A stretch of 64,000 nt of DNA from Echinococcus granulosus. Taxonomy: Eukaryota > Platyhelminthes > Cestoda > Cyclophyllidea > Taeniidae. The translations under genes were made by a program, and so were the position numbers. The DNA is taken from positions 132,261 through 196,260 of the forward strand of contig NW_020170409.1 of assembly GCF_000524195.1 (NCBI RefSeq). Direction: 5' to 3'. The first letter of the stretch is position 1. The number at the start of each line of letters is the position of its first letter. Shown here in pieces: positions 25,190 to 59,613 of the stretch. The notes under the pieces are model-generated. The model worked only from the letters and a program-made list of their open reading frames with translations. It did no database searches and was not told the origin of the DNA.

Positions 25190-26250
25190 ATCAAGATGAT
25201 TTTAGGGGGAGATAAACTGGTTTTCCAATTCCCGTAATTATGCTCACTATCACTGGGTTGATAGGTTTTATAGCCTAGCCTGCTATCTACCCCACTTCAG
25301 TTGCATATCGGCGCGCAATATAGATTGCGTATCCCATTACTGCTGTTTGTTTGCCTGCTTTTCATTTGAATCGGTAGATGCTGGCCTCTGTTGCTTCCAG
25401 TACATTTTTTAGCTCGTTGGAATTTCGAGTGATTTATTGTGCTCTGCAGTCAAATATAAGTTGTTGGCATTTACAATTCTCGGAAAAATAGCCTTTTATT
25501 TCCTCTATCTCGTTGCGAGGCATCATTTGTCCATCTGACATAGTAAGGGCATGAGTTTCCTGTTGTATTAAAGATGTGTTTTTACTCAGATGAAATTAAC
25601 GCTTCCCTTCTCTTTACTTTCCCCCTTTGCCAATTCACAATTGCTCATTAGCTTCTTTACAAGCAATTGCTTACCCTTTTTGAGTCCTGACACCTCGTAC
25701 TCTCTTGACCTCACATTTCTTCGCAATATGTTTGGTTCCGTAATAATTACAAAGTGTCTATCTGCCATTCTGTTTAGTTATCTCAGGAAAAGTCGCTTGC
25801 TACTTTCAACCTTTTTATTCGTATCCTCTCTGTGTGCGTGAAGTTCTTACTTGCTAAGAACTCTAAATTAAAATGATTCTGGAAATTTTCTTTACTCAAC
25901 ACTTTTTGTGGTTATACGTGTTCTTGGAATTGTTTAGTATCTAGTGCCAATGACCTACTTCACCTTACCCCATTTCGTATCATTAGCTTCAATTATATCG
26001 AAGTATTATTTTCGCTAAAATATGAATTAGGCAAATCTATTACTAGTCTTGAGCGTGCTTTACCTTCTCAGGCCACTTGCTTGAATTTAACAAAAAACGC
26101 CTTTTACCTTATTCATTACAGTAAATTAATGGCACCTCTTCTTTTCACCTTTCTGTGAGTCTTCCGAAGTACTTTCCGGTTCAACCTTGCTTTAATTTAA
26201 GCGTTGAAACTCATCACCTGTCACATGAACATTAGTCTTGAGTTTCACTA

Positions 26251-29200
26251 ATGTTATCAAATCGCAGTTCCCAGTTGCCTCAGTATTTGTCTTCGAAGTG
26301 TTACTCCCTTGTTATTATCGTTAACTCATTGCCCTTCTTAATCTTAGATATCCGCGTACCTTGAGCAAGATAGCATTCAGCCAGTCGAATATCAGGTTAT
26401 TTGCTCATTTTTCCTTACACTTCGCTTTTTTAGGGTTCCTTTCGAGGGGTATATAGAACGAATTTGTCCTCGCTCGAGGACTGGAATATCTTACATGATC
26501 TGCAAAGAGTAAGAGTCCCTAATTCTGCTCTATTTTTTCAGCGAGAACTTCGAAATGGCAGGCTTTCCGACCTTGGACTATCCTACCTCAGCAAACAGTT
26601 TGTTTTGAATCCTCCACTATATTTCCTCCCCCTCTTCCCCCTCGTTAGACGTGTGCCAAACAGCGTTTTGTGGGTCCTCTCTGCTGTTCATGATGCCTAC
26701 TGCGGGATATTTGACAAGACTGGTGACAGGTTCTTTAGTGCCTCTGTGAGTGAGTAGACAATTCTTCCGTGTGCATTTTTTGCGCTAGAAAACCGCGTTT
26801 CCATATTTGACTACACTGGACGTTACCTTCGACTCAACCGTGTGGTTGAATGTAAGAATGGTTTTGGAGGCATTACCTCAATGGTTCAAAGGTAGGGATG
26901 TCTCTTTAATTTGGCTCTTGCACCTCATAGATTAAACGACTTCTCGTTCCTCCTCTCCTGTTACAGTCCGGATCAGCGACAACTTGCCCTAGCCTCCGAC
27001 TCCTACGGTTGTATGTTCATCCTCTCTCTGCTATCATGTTTTTAAACTTTGTGAAGCATATTCGTTCGGATCGAGATTTAACGTTCTGAGCTCAAGTAGA
27101 TGCTTGAAGTGTTGGTTCCCAAGCTTCGAAAGAACACCTACTCTTCAGACAGAGTGTTGGCTTTTTGTTTATTTTTTTTCATTCGCTTTGTTTTTTTTTT
27201 TCACTCATGATTATTTAACTCGTCCACAGTGATGGAAGCCGCTGAAAATGCTGTTCATTGTCTCCTTTTTAGTATACTTGATCGATCTTGATAGTGATGC
27301 CGGGGCTGCAGCTGTAAAGATTTTGCCTGGTATAGACAGGCACCCAGTTTATAGCCTCGCCTACTGTGGCACCTCCAATACTGAAATTATCTATGGGTAA
27401 GTTCTTAGGTTCCTTATTTGTCAATGTTTGTCGCAGAAGTGGCGGGTTTCAAAGTGGTGCTATATAGTGTGCTTATTATGCTACTGCCGCAAAGGTTGAG
27501 TTGTGGGCTACTAACAGAGTAGACGCAGTGAGACATTAGATTCAATCAAATATCATTCTTCTATGTGACCGCTTTCTTCTTCCGTTGAGCGTTGTCCTTG
27601 CCGCTCTAATGATGGTAACGCATCTTGGAGGTTTCGATGGATCTACTTGTTTTGCCTATTTTGTGAAGTCCTCAGGGCTGAACGACGTTTTGAACGCAAG
27701 CATATTTCGTATGACAATGGCTTTTTAAAGGAATGTTTGCCCAAATGAAAAGTTATTCAATACGGAAAGCACAATGTAAGCTGGTCCTACGGGACTGTCT
27801 TATATTCATTCTTCCTTACTTTGTAGCCATCTCAATGTTGTTCAGCAGCCCAATTAGGTTCTTCGTTGGTTCTTACAGTGGCCTTTTAAATTGTTTTTTG
27901 ATTCTAGTCCCACATCACTACTGATTGGCATGCGAGATTCGAGATTGGGGCTGTTTGCAAAAGATGGTATGATTTCGAACATTCTATTGTACCCTTTTTG
28001 TGGTACTCGTAAAAGAACATTCATATTCTTAACAGTAGGAATCCTCTTTTAATTTCAACAAATACTATATTGTTATCTTCCTGCCGCCTGCAGCACTTCT
28101 GGGTCACGCGTGTCGTTGTTTGACATTGTCACTGGGACGCTCAAAGGCACGGTATGCTTCTGTGTTTTTTAAAGCGAACCACTAAACTACCTTTTCAGTA
28201 CGCCACACAGACGTCGGCTGTCGACGTGAAGGCTGTCGCATGGTTGCAAGATGGGGATTTTGCTTTCCTTGCCGGTTCCGATGATACGTGTATTTGGGTA
28301 AGTTTCCCTTTTCTCCAGTTCACACAGATTGAGGCTACTCTTAGGGCGTAGAGAGCAAATCTGATATGACAAGCTACAAGAATCACAAAGGTTCTTAATT
28401 TGCAAGAAAAAGAGGCCACATTTTCCCATTGCATGATGTATACGTACATTTTCCTTTCGAGCTGCAAACGTAGGGTGGCAGGAAGGAAGACCTCGCCTGT
28501 CGTCAACACCGTCAACAGTGGGGCACAGGGTTGCGATAGAGGGGACAAGCTTATGGGGTTTGCAACTGGTAATTTAAGCCGTATTTTTACCTAACAGGGA
28601 AAGATGCGTCCCTTCTTTTCCGTCCCCTCCCCTTTTTCACTCTCCATTCTCATAGCCCTTTACTACAGTTTCAAATCCGTTGTCCTCTTATGAGGTATGT
28701 AGCTGGCTCTGATGCGACCAAAGATGATGCGATTGTATCATATCACAAGGCAACGGTGTACCTGAAGTATTCTGCTAATTGGTTGATTCGACCTAGGATC
28801 AGACCGGGAATCTTCCGTGTGTGCATACACAGTACCTTAATTATTTGTGTGCTATAGGTGGAACTACTTACACGGGTATCACAAATATTTTATGAGAGAA
28901 AAAGCAATCGTTATGCTCGAAATACTGTCCTATTGTTTTACTGTATTCTCGCAATGCAGATCTACTCGGATAATGCTAAACTGCCTGCTTTTATTAATCA
29001 TTTATTTGTAGAAATATGATAGTAGACAGGTACATGCGGGTCCTGTAGCGGTTTACCCTGGGCATCTCGACGGCGTCACCTACATTGACTCAAAGGTAGC
29101 TAAGTAGACTCATTCGCAGAGGAGACTAATTGTTTTGATGGGTAAATAACTTTCCTTTTTCCACCTTCAAAAGAACGATGGTCGATACTTCCTGTCCAAC

Positions 29201-30612
29201 AGCAAGGATCAGACGGTAAGACTGTGGGACGTTAGGTCCAGTGCGCCGGTCAACGAAGAGAGAGTAAGTTGCTTAAAAAATGGTGTTTTTTGGAGCGCGT
29301 TAACACAGCCCCTACCTCTTCGACCTAGCGAGTTAAACCGGTTTATGAGTGGGACTACACGATTGATCGGGTTCCGCGGATATGTACGTTTTCCACCCCT
29401 TTTTTCGACAAAAAGCTGTGTTTGCTCTAAATCTTTCTTTGGTACTAGGTGGTGGCGCCATTTGATCGCCATTCCCGATGCTCTTCGACTAACCGCTTCT
29501 AGCCGAAGTAATATTGGTTAGAAAAGTTCCTTCTGCAGATTTAAATTCAGTAGAATTTTTATTCATCACTTTCTCTTAGATCAAAATCCAGAGGTGGAGG
29601 GGGCAAAATCAAAGGCCCTACTGACGCTGCGCGGTCACACTGTACTGTACAACCAAATTCGAGCCAAGTTTTCCCCTCTCCATTCCACGGGTCAACAGTT
29701 CGCCTACTCTGGCAGCGCCGATGGCGACTGGGTTGTTTGGGATCTCACTACTGGTGTAAAGGTAAATTTACCACTGTGCTGGATTGTGCGCCACTTTTGC
29801 ACTTTTTTGCGTGTAGCTGCCCCAAAACCGCGTGAATTTGGCGGTGGTACGGGATGTCGCGTGGCACCCCTGGGAACCAGTGTTGATCACCTCGAGTGTG
29901 AACGGGTCCCTCACCTGCTGGAACTTCCGATTACCTGATGAGCCACAGCTGTCACCCGTCCTCCTGACTCCACGACACCTGGATGCTTCACCTCTCTCTC
30001 TCTCTCTCAAAAACTCAGAATACGCTGAAAGAGAAGCAGAGGTGGACGAGAGCGTCCGCTTCTGTCACTCCGAGGCTGGCCAGCAGGACAGTGTGATTCA
30101 ACTCTCTGCAGCTGGTTTTCACTACAGAGTCTGTTTGTACTTAACACTGGTCTCCTATTCTGTTTGAGTTGCCCGTCGAAACGCCTGTTTGTGTCATCCA
30201 GTTTCCCACTTCGACCCCCACTGGATCTTCATCAGGTTCGGAAGTGATCCCATGGCGTGATATAGAGAGTGACGATGATGCATCTAGGGAGGAGAGGGAA
30301 CATAAGAAGGTAAATTTGACTTGGCATTTTATGAGTTCAATTAATGTCAAGGCGTTGGCAGCCCGGATGACCGACAATACTCTGCCAAAGGAGGATGAGT
30401 GGGGAGAGGGTAGGAGGCTCACTCTTTTTGCTCGAAGCCACCTCGACTATATTGTGATGAGGCAAGCATTCCCGGAGCATAGAAGGCATCTGTGTCCTCG
30501 TCCCACTTCACCGCCAGGGCTGTCTGCAGGACCGCTGACGCGGTCGCAAACGCGGTTGTCGGCGCAGCAGCAGCGGCAGCATGAGGAGGGAGAAGTGGAT
30601 GTCGACAAATGA
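26251..30612 (+). CDS. DCAF11: DDB1- and CUL4-associated factor 11 (DCAF11/WDR23), WD40 protein
   Basis: Proposed exons: 26251-26310, 26348-26395, 26434-26508, 26542-26597, 26649-26749, 26789-26891, 26967-27007, 27273-27396, 28094-28151, 28199-28297, 29012-29095, 29174-29263, 29329-29387, 29449-29507, 29580-29761, 29817-30128 and 30169-30612. They join in frame to 664 residues (human about 546). Family-specific stretches include AYCGIFDKTGDRFFSAS, GHLDGVTYIDSK, YFLSNSKDQTVRLWDVR and RAKFSPLHSTGQQFAYSG. A WDXR box (WDVR, about residue 301) is the kind of motif that docks DDB1. The C-terminal ~150 residues are acidic, Ser-rich and longer than usual. DCAF11 is a substrate receptor of the CUL4-DDB1 ubiquitin ligase; the C. 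elegans homologue WDR-23 restrains SKN-1/NRF. The first two exons are the least certain, and the 29387 (AC|GTTTTC) and 30128 (AGA|GTCTGT) donors are weak though required by phase. Confidence 0.88.
27397..28093. other. Longer intron of DCAF11
   Basis: Runs from the GTAAGT donor at 27397 to the CCTGCAG acceptor at 28093. T-rich on the sense strand with nothing else recognisable. Confidence 0.75.
28298..29011. other. Longer intron of DCAF11
   Basis: Runs from the GTAAGT donor at 28298 to the TTTGTAG acceptor at 29011. Open frames on both strands inside have no recognisable similarity. Confidence 0.75.
29992..30008 (+). repeat. (CT)n dinucleotide run inside the DCAF11 coding exon
   Basis: An uninterrupted 17-nt CT/TC run within exon 29817-30128 encodes the Leu-Ser repeat in PLSLSLKNS. 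A dinucleotide repeat in coding sequence is frameshift-prone. It is followed by AACTCAG, so it could instead be a polypyrimidine tract ending at an acceptor, but I found no good donor partner. Confidence 0.8.
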
Positions 30613-32152
30613 TTTTGCATTATTCAAGATAGATTCCTCCAGATTCTCAGCAGTGTTCCCAGTAATTTACAAACCTAACTTCCTCTGCCTTCTACAATGC
30701 GTATGCGTGATGTAAAGTGGTTGACCACTTAGGGTCAGTGCAGGATCTTGGCTACTTGGTTTTCTTTTCGCTTCGTTTTCATGGCTTTATGTACCCTCGC
30801 ATTGTTCCCATGATCTCAATGTGTGTATTTATTAGTATATTTTACCTACTTTTATTTTGCAATGTTTTACCACTTTCCGGGAACAGGATTTTCGGATGCG
30901 TGCAAAAATCCTAAAAGGAATTCACTGGGGAACTTTGGCTACCATGTTGTGAGGTGAGAAATCTTGAGTGGTCGTCCTTGTGAGCATAAAATCAGTACAA
31001 AGTGGGTTTCATAGTGTATCTCATGCACTCGTTTTTACCATGTGAAATTGGAATAACGAGAAACGTGGGATGTCTTAAATTCAGTGCCCGCCCACCTCGT
31101 AACGCATGCTGCGGTTTGGTGCAAAGGTAACACAAAATCGACGCCGGGGGGAGGTTGTCTAGGCTAAATTATGTCTGTTAGATATTAATAAACTGAAACA
31201 GTGGAATGCTTGGGATTTGGAGGACCATGTATTTCTATGAGTAGGGTCAATGATCGGGGACTCCTGCGTAGAATTATGTAGTACGACGGTGGTCTATTCC
31301 TCGGTATTGGGGAGGCGCCCTTTTTGCACTTTGAATGTCTTTTTGTACCTCGCCGGGTGGGCTGGCCTTTAGGCTATGCCGATAGCCCAAACACCTCGGT
31401 GCTGAATATGCATTCTGCTCGAGTACTGTGGCTTCTTTCGTCTTCAGGGAAATCTCGGGACGCTACAATTACATCTGAAGCCCTTCACGCAACCTTATTT
31501 GTTCCAGCAACTAATAAAACTCATCGAAGGTTTGGCCAGTTATTCTCTGCTCAATAAATACGTTCCCGTTTGTATACACTGGTTATTTGTGAAAAAGTTG
31601 GCTAGAAATGGCTAAATGCCCAATGCGGGCGCACAACGATAGGCCGTTTGTCAAAGACGCCAAGACCCTCATGGCTTGCATGGAATACATGGCTCTTTGA
31701 TTTCAGATTATTACTTCTTTCCCTAGCCGTTAGCTAAGTCAACAGCCAGCATGCACGTGTTTGTATTCGGTGACAAATGCGAGCAGTCATTTAAATTCTT
31801 TGTTCTCTGCTTGGCTGTTATGCCTTTATAAAAAGAACAAGCAGTTTTTAGGAACACAGTTTTTTAGATTTTGGAGTTTTGGTTTGGAGGTGTTGACATG
31901 GGGATGTAATTTCAGTTAGCTACGCACAACTTAAAATTAAGATTTATCTATTTGTAGGGGTCAAATTTGAATATATTTGTTGTTTGCAAATCCACCTGCT
32001 GTTAGTACCGTCCATTTTTGCAATATACAACCACATTATATTTAAAATAATTGAAAAGAATATGATTCACCGGTTGATGATGCCGTTACTGAAATCGCAA
32101 CCGTGTACAGATACAGCCCAAGAGCTGACCTATTGCCTTCTACGCCCCTCGC
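30613..32152. other. DCAF11-NTF2 intergenic region including the probable DCAF11 3' UTR
   Basis: No gene is recognised. It contains the DCAF11 poly(A) signal candidates and must contain the NTF2 promoter and 5' UTR. Confidence 0.6.
31187..31192 (+). terminator. Possible polyadenylation signal of DCAF11
   Basis: AATAAA lies 575 nt after the DCAF11 stop codon. A second AATAAA is at 31553-31558. Which one is used cannot be told from sequence. Confidence 0.4.
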
Positions 32153-32690
32153 ATGGATGCTTACTTTGCTGCATTCCCTAACGACTTTGATACATTGGGC
32201 GAAGTTTTTGTAAAAACATACTACGAACAACTGCAACTTAACCGAAATAATGTGGTGGAAATGTATCATGCAAGTTCATTATCGTCGTTTGACATTTCTT
32301 TTGCCAGGATATGGCTTTAATGACTTACGAAGGTACCAAAATCCAGGGGAAACAGGCTATTGCAAAACATTTTCAAGTTAGTCTGACTGTGCTCGTACAC
32401 AGTTTTCCTTTAGGGTCTTTGCTGGACTACGATTGCCGTAAATGTTAGTACTTGTGATTGTCAACCTGTTGATAATGGCTACCTTGTGTTTGTTAACGGT
32501 CAGCTGAAGGTATGTTGGGTCTTTTAATACATCAGTTATTATTTTCGTCCATACACGCTTGTTTGCTGCTTTCTAGGTCGACAATGGAGAACAGGCCTTG
32601 CCTTTTTCGGAATTTTTCCTACTCAAGAAGGTTGGAGATAGAGTTGTCATCCTCCACTCCATGTTTCGGCTGCATTTCCACAACTTCTAG
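32153..32690 (+). CDS. NUTF2: Nuclear transport factor 2 (NTF2)
   Basis: Four exons, 32153-32269, 32308-32376, 32414-32509 and 32577-32690, all phase 0, encode 131 residues (human 127). Diagnostic segments follow the human order: the start helix with FVKTYYEQLQLNR, then MTYEGTKIQGKQAIAKHF (human LTWEGQQFQGKAAIVEKL), VNGQLK, ALPFSEFFLLKK and the ending MFRLHFHNF. NTF2 is a homodimer with a cone-shaped fold. It binds FxFG nucleoporins and Ran-GDP and returns Ran to the nucleus. The start ATG follows from the family length. The first intron begins GC rather than GT (see separate entry). The gene sits between DCAF11 and calcineurin A on the same strand, with no sign of co-transcription. No missing residue or truncation is seen. 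Confidence 0.94.
32270..32307 (+). other. GC-AG intron in NTF2 (38 bp)
   Basis: The exon boundary reads CAT|GCAAGTT...TTGCCAG|GAT. The position is fixed by the NTF2 protein alignment (MYH|DMALMTYEG, same spacing as human). No GT donor nearby keeps frame and spacing. GCAAGT is the usual form of the minor GC donor. Confidence 0.85.
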
Positions 32691-34899
32691 GTGCTCATCT
32701 TGGCGGTCATACTTCTGCTTGCCTCCTTTTCCGCGTTCTGACTAGATTTTAATTGGACCTTTTTGTAATTATTAATTCTCCTTCACTCTTCCTTTCGCGC
32801 CCTGTCTTCTGAAACTTGTGTGTATCCCGTCCCCTTCTCTGTTCCCAGGACCTCAGCGCATTGCCTGTCCGTCCCAATTCAAATGCTTCCCTAAGGGCAG
32901 ACTTGTAGGTTTATTAAATGTGCTACTTTGGTTCCTTAGAGAAGATGATATTCTTTTTATCTGAGGGTGTATAGACACCCTATCCCCAATTTGCGAGTCT
33001 GTCATAATCTTGTCGGTAAGTTTGTAGCGGGGCATTGGTTTTACCCTCGCACCTGTGGACTGAACTATCGTTGTGCATGCTGTCTTGTGCTTCTGTCCGG
33101 CCCTTAAACTGATATCTACTCGTTTTATCTGGGTCAGTTATCAAAGTTTATTCCATTTTTCTGGCGTGCAGATAAATGCTAGGCCTTAATGTCACTCTCT
33201 CTGGAGAGAATGGCATTTTCTACGCAAGACCACGCGGTATTAAGTGACTAATTCGTGTGTTTAATAATCGTAACTGTAGTGAGCATCTGTCATCCTTCTA
33301 ATTTTATTTTGCTATTTTGTATTCGTTCCGGCGCCTTGAATCGTTTACCCTTGACGACCTACCCGAGTTGTGTCTGATTAATGACGGTAGTGTCTTTGGT
33401 CCCCCAGGGTATCGAAGAAAATGCACTTATAATTTCAGACGGATCAAATCTGTTACGTGTGGGTTAGATGCATCAACTTTAAGGTTCTCGGGTTTACCAC
33501 TGCATCTCGGCGCCGGAAGGAGGCAGTCGTGTTCTTCCTACTTCTCGTAGCCGATTACTTTTGTCTTAGGTTGTCTTTGCAGCTCTCGTCCCCTATCGGT
33601 TAAAACTTGGGTCATATGGCAGCCGGTGCGGGTTAAACACGTGGTCGAAATCACACAAACAGTTGTTATCGTTGTAGAGGGAGTGTGACAGCTGAATGAA
33701 CTGTTCCAGGAACTCAAGTAATTGGTAAACTCATCGCATTCAAATTTTCTTAAGTGATCATGCAATACTTGTGCTGCCATTTCGCTCGACAGGAAACGAG
33801 ATTGCGATGATGGTGACTTACATCATTTAAGTACTATTTACGGAAGGAACAGTTGTTTATTGGTACAAAGAGGATCAGAAGCAACTAGTTCGCTTTTTAA
33901 TTCCTAGTGCTATATTTAAAGTTGAAATAATTCCTGCTCTCAATAAACTATGGACACCAGATCATGTGAATAATGCACTAGCGGAAAAAGCATGCGGGCG
34001 GAATGGTACCAATTCACGAGAGACCAATGAAAAACAAATGACATAATCAAAATAAACGAGAGGGGAGGGTGCTAAGCGCATTATGGGGAAATAAAATCAA
34101 GTACAAAAAGCCTTATATGATGCACTCCTGCCTGCGGTTACACTAGCATAAATAAAAATTTTGATAGATATTGGAATATACTGACTATTTTATGTCAGTT
34201 TGGTCTAACTTGAAAAAGACTTGGACTTCCCACTTTCTACCTCCGCACGCAGGCCCAACCGCCGAGCCATATTAGTAGACCCTCAGACCTTCTTTAGTCG
34301 TCAGGGCAGTCTCGAGGAGCTACATATGAGACCAGCCGAAATACAACAAAGAAATCACAAGTCCAGAAGGAATGCAATTTTCAAGGGTTCGTCTTACATA
34401 CTAATGCATATAATCCTCGATAATTGTGGATAAGTCGAAACGATTGGAAAAATTGTCAAAATGATTTGGTGGAATGTGGAAGTCGTTAGTACTGGCACCA
34501 TGCAATAGTAACACCAAATCTCTAACTAACCATGCGAATTATGGTCTTTTGTGCAGTCGGCAAATGACAAACAAATGTTTTAATTCTGGAAACAAATATA
34601 CGCTTAAAAATCACACTGAATAGCAATTTAAGTTGTGAGTTATAACTAAATTAGCTTGTTCTTAGAAGTCGTGTTGATTTTGGACCTGGAAAGTTGCTTA
34701 ATTCTATTGTACATATCACCAAGTGATTGCCTCAGGTGCCTGTTGATTTAATGTATCAATTAAAGCGTCTTCAGGGTCAATGAAGATGGTGGCAAGCATA
34801 GCAACATATTAACGGCTGACTGTTTGAGTTTCTAACTGGGTATTTCTGCCTTGTCATTTCGAATAGAGGATTTAAAGTTCTATTTTTGATAATTTTAAC
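32691..34899. other. NTF2-calcineurin A intergenic region
   Basis: No gene is recognised. The composition changes from T-rich (NTF2 3' side) to A-rich around 33.8-34.2 kb, and the calcineurin A promoter should be in the distal part. An in-frame TAA upstream of 34900 closes the calcineurin frame on the 5' side. Confidence 0.6.
33942..33947 (+). terminator. Possible polyadenylation signal downstream of NTF2
   Basis: An AATAAA lies 1.25 kb after the NTF2 stop. It is distant, so usage is uncertain. Confidence 0.25.
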
Positions 34900-58502
<23,603 letters not shown>

Positions 58503-58801
58503 GGAACGTGATGCGGTGTCTGTCACCGATGCTACACATGCTCCACCTCCTGGATCCACTACCACTGCTCCCACACGTAACTCTCTCGTCTCCTCTCCTC
58601 CTTTTCTCTGTTCTTGTGCGTGTGTGTGTCTTGCTCTCTTGCTCGCTCACCCCTCTGTATATGTACACCTTCTGTGAGGAGGGGCGTTATTTTTATCAGT
58701 TTGTACATTGTGATTATTATCATAATCTTCATTTCCCTTTCCTTCTCTTCGTTCTGTCTCGTATTTATTTCTCCGGACGACCGACTGACTGTTCACACAT
58801 G

Positions 58802-58817
58802 CACACACACACACACA
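58802..58817. repeat. (CA)n microsatellite
   Basis: Eight CA units about 300 nt after the calcineurin A stop codon, probably in the 3' UTR. Confidence 0.8.
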
Positions 58818-59607
58818 AAGGCGCTGGTTTAGTCTTTCTGCTCACTCTTCCTACTCCTCTACTTACCTCCCAAATAATATAGTATTTTGTTTGGCCTTTT
58901 CTTTCCTTTTCATTTTACTTCTCTTTCCTTTCTATCTACTCACTCCTGCCACGTGAGTTATTTTGCCTTTGACGATGGAGTTCGTGCGCAAGGCTCACCC
59001 GGGCACCTCCGCCTTCCTTGAAAACACCCGCTAGATATTTATTTGGCAATATTATGTTGTGTCTACCCTCCTCTACCTTTATCTTCTCTCCTATGTCTTC
59101 TTTCTCTCCTTTAATCTGTGAGCTCATTTAAACAAAACAAAATAACTTTCGTATATACTGAGGATGTTTTGTGGACTGCATTTGGATAGGTGGCTTTTGT
59201 GGGTGGGCCACAGAGGTGGGTTAGACTTTGATGTTGGAAAAACGAAGCTCTCCCTTTGGATGATATCTCCCTAATTAAACGCAACGATTTTGAGGTGGTC
59301 TCCGTTCTGGTACCTTAACTGATTGCTAGACTGACACGTGGAATCGGTCGTTTGTATGTAGTCGGAAGTACTTTTGCCCGCCATCCACGCTTGTGTGTAG
59401 GCAGTTGGATGATAAGCTGCCTCTCCAGCAAAGTGCACTAACCTCCTCGTTCTTTTTTACAGCTGTTGAAAGTCGTGTCTCCTTTTTTACCTGCAGTCTG
59501 TCTGCACGTTTGTCGGTAGCGATCGCTTTGGAGGATGGTGAATACAAAAGGCAGCAGCATTGAAGATTGGCATGCTCATTACCATTCCACAGCTGAGGTC
59601 ATCTGGA

Positions 59608-59613
59608 AATAAA
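59608..59613 (+). terminator. Possible polyadenylation signal of calcineurin A
   Basis: AATAAA lies 1.1 kb after the stop codon. It is the first canonical hexamer I noticed on this strand downstream of the gene. Confidence 0.4.

Larger units (their letters stand above)
17200..26250. other. Region without a confidently recognised gene between the NFAT5-like and DCAF11 genes
   Basis: Nine kilobases, mostly AT-rich, between two divergently oriented genes, so the promoters of both should lie here. Short open frames occur on both strands (clusters at 20.4-21.9 kb and 22.9-25.8 kb), but none gave a recognisable protein family. No tRNA, rRNA or transposase-like sequence was identified. Three weak candidates are listed separately (18.1, 21.0-21.9 and 24.9-25.2 kb). 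Confidence 0.5.

Noticed and set aside
25586..25768. 60-codon minus-strand frame starting MADRHFVIITEP
   Set aside because: It lies opposite a T-rich strand, where purine-rich open frames are expected. It ends at once, and the only onward splice would need a 26-bp intron.
34221..34433. Open frame starting MDFPLSTSARR as a possible first exon of calcineurin A
   Set aside because: It does not resemble the family N-terminus. An exon at 34900-34954 with a 32-bp intron gives STIERAVKSVPYPPSRRL, which aligns with human calcineurin A.
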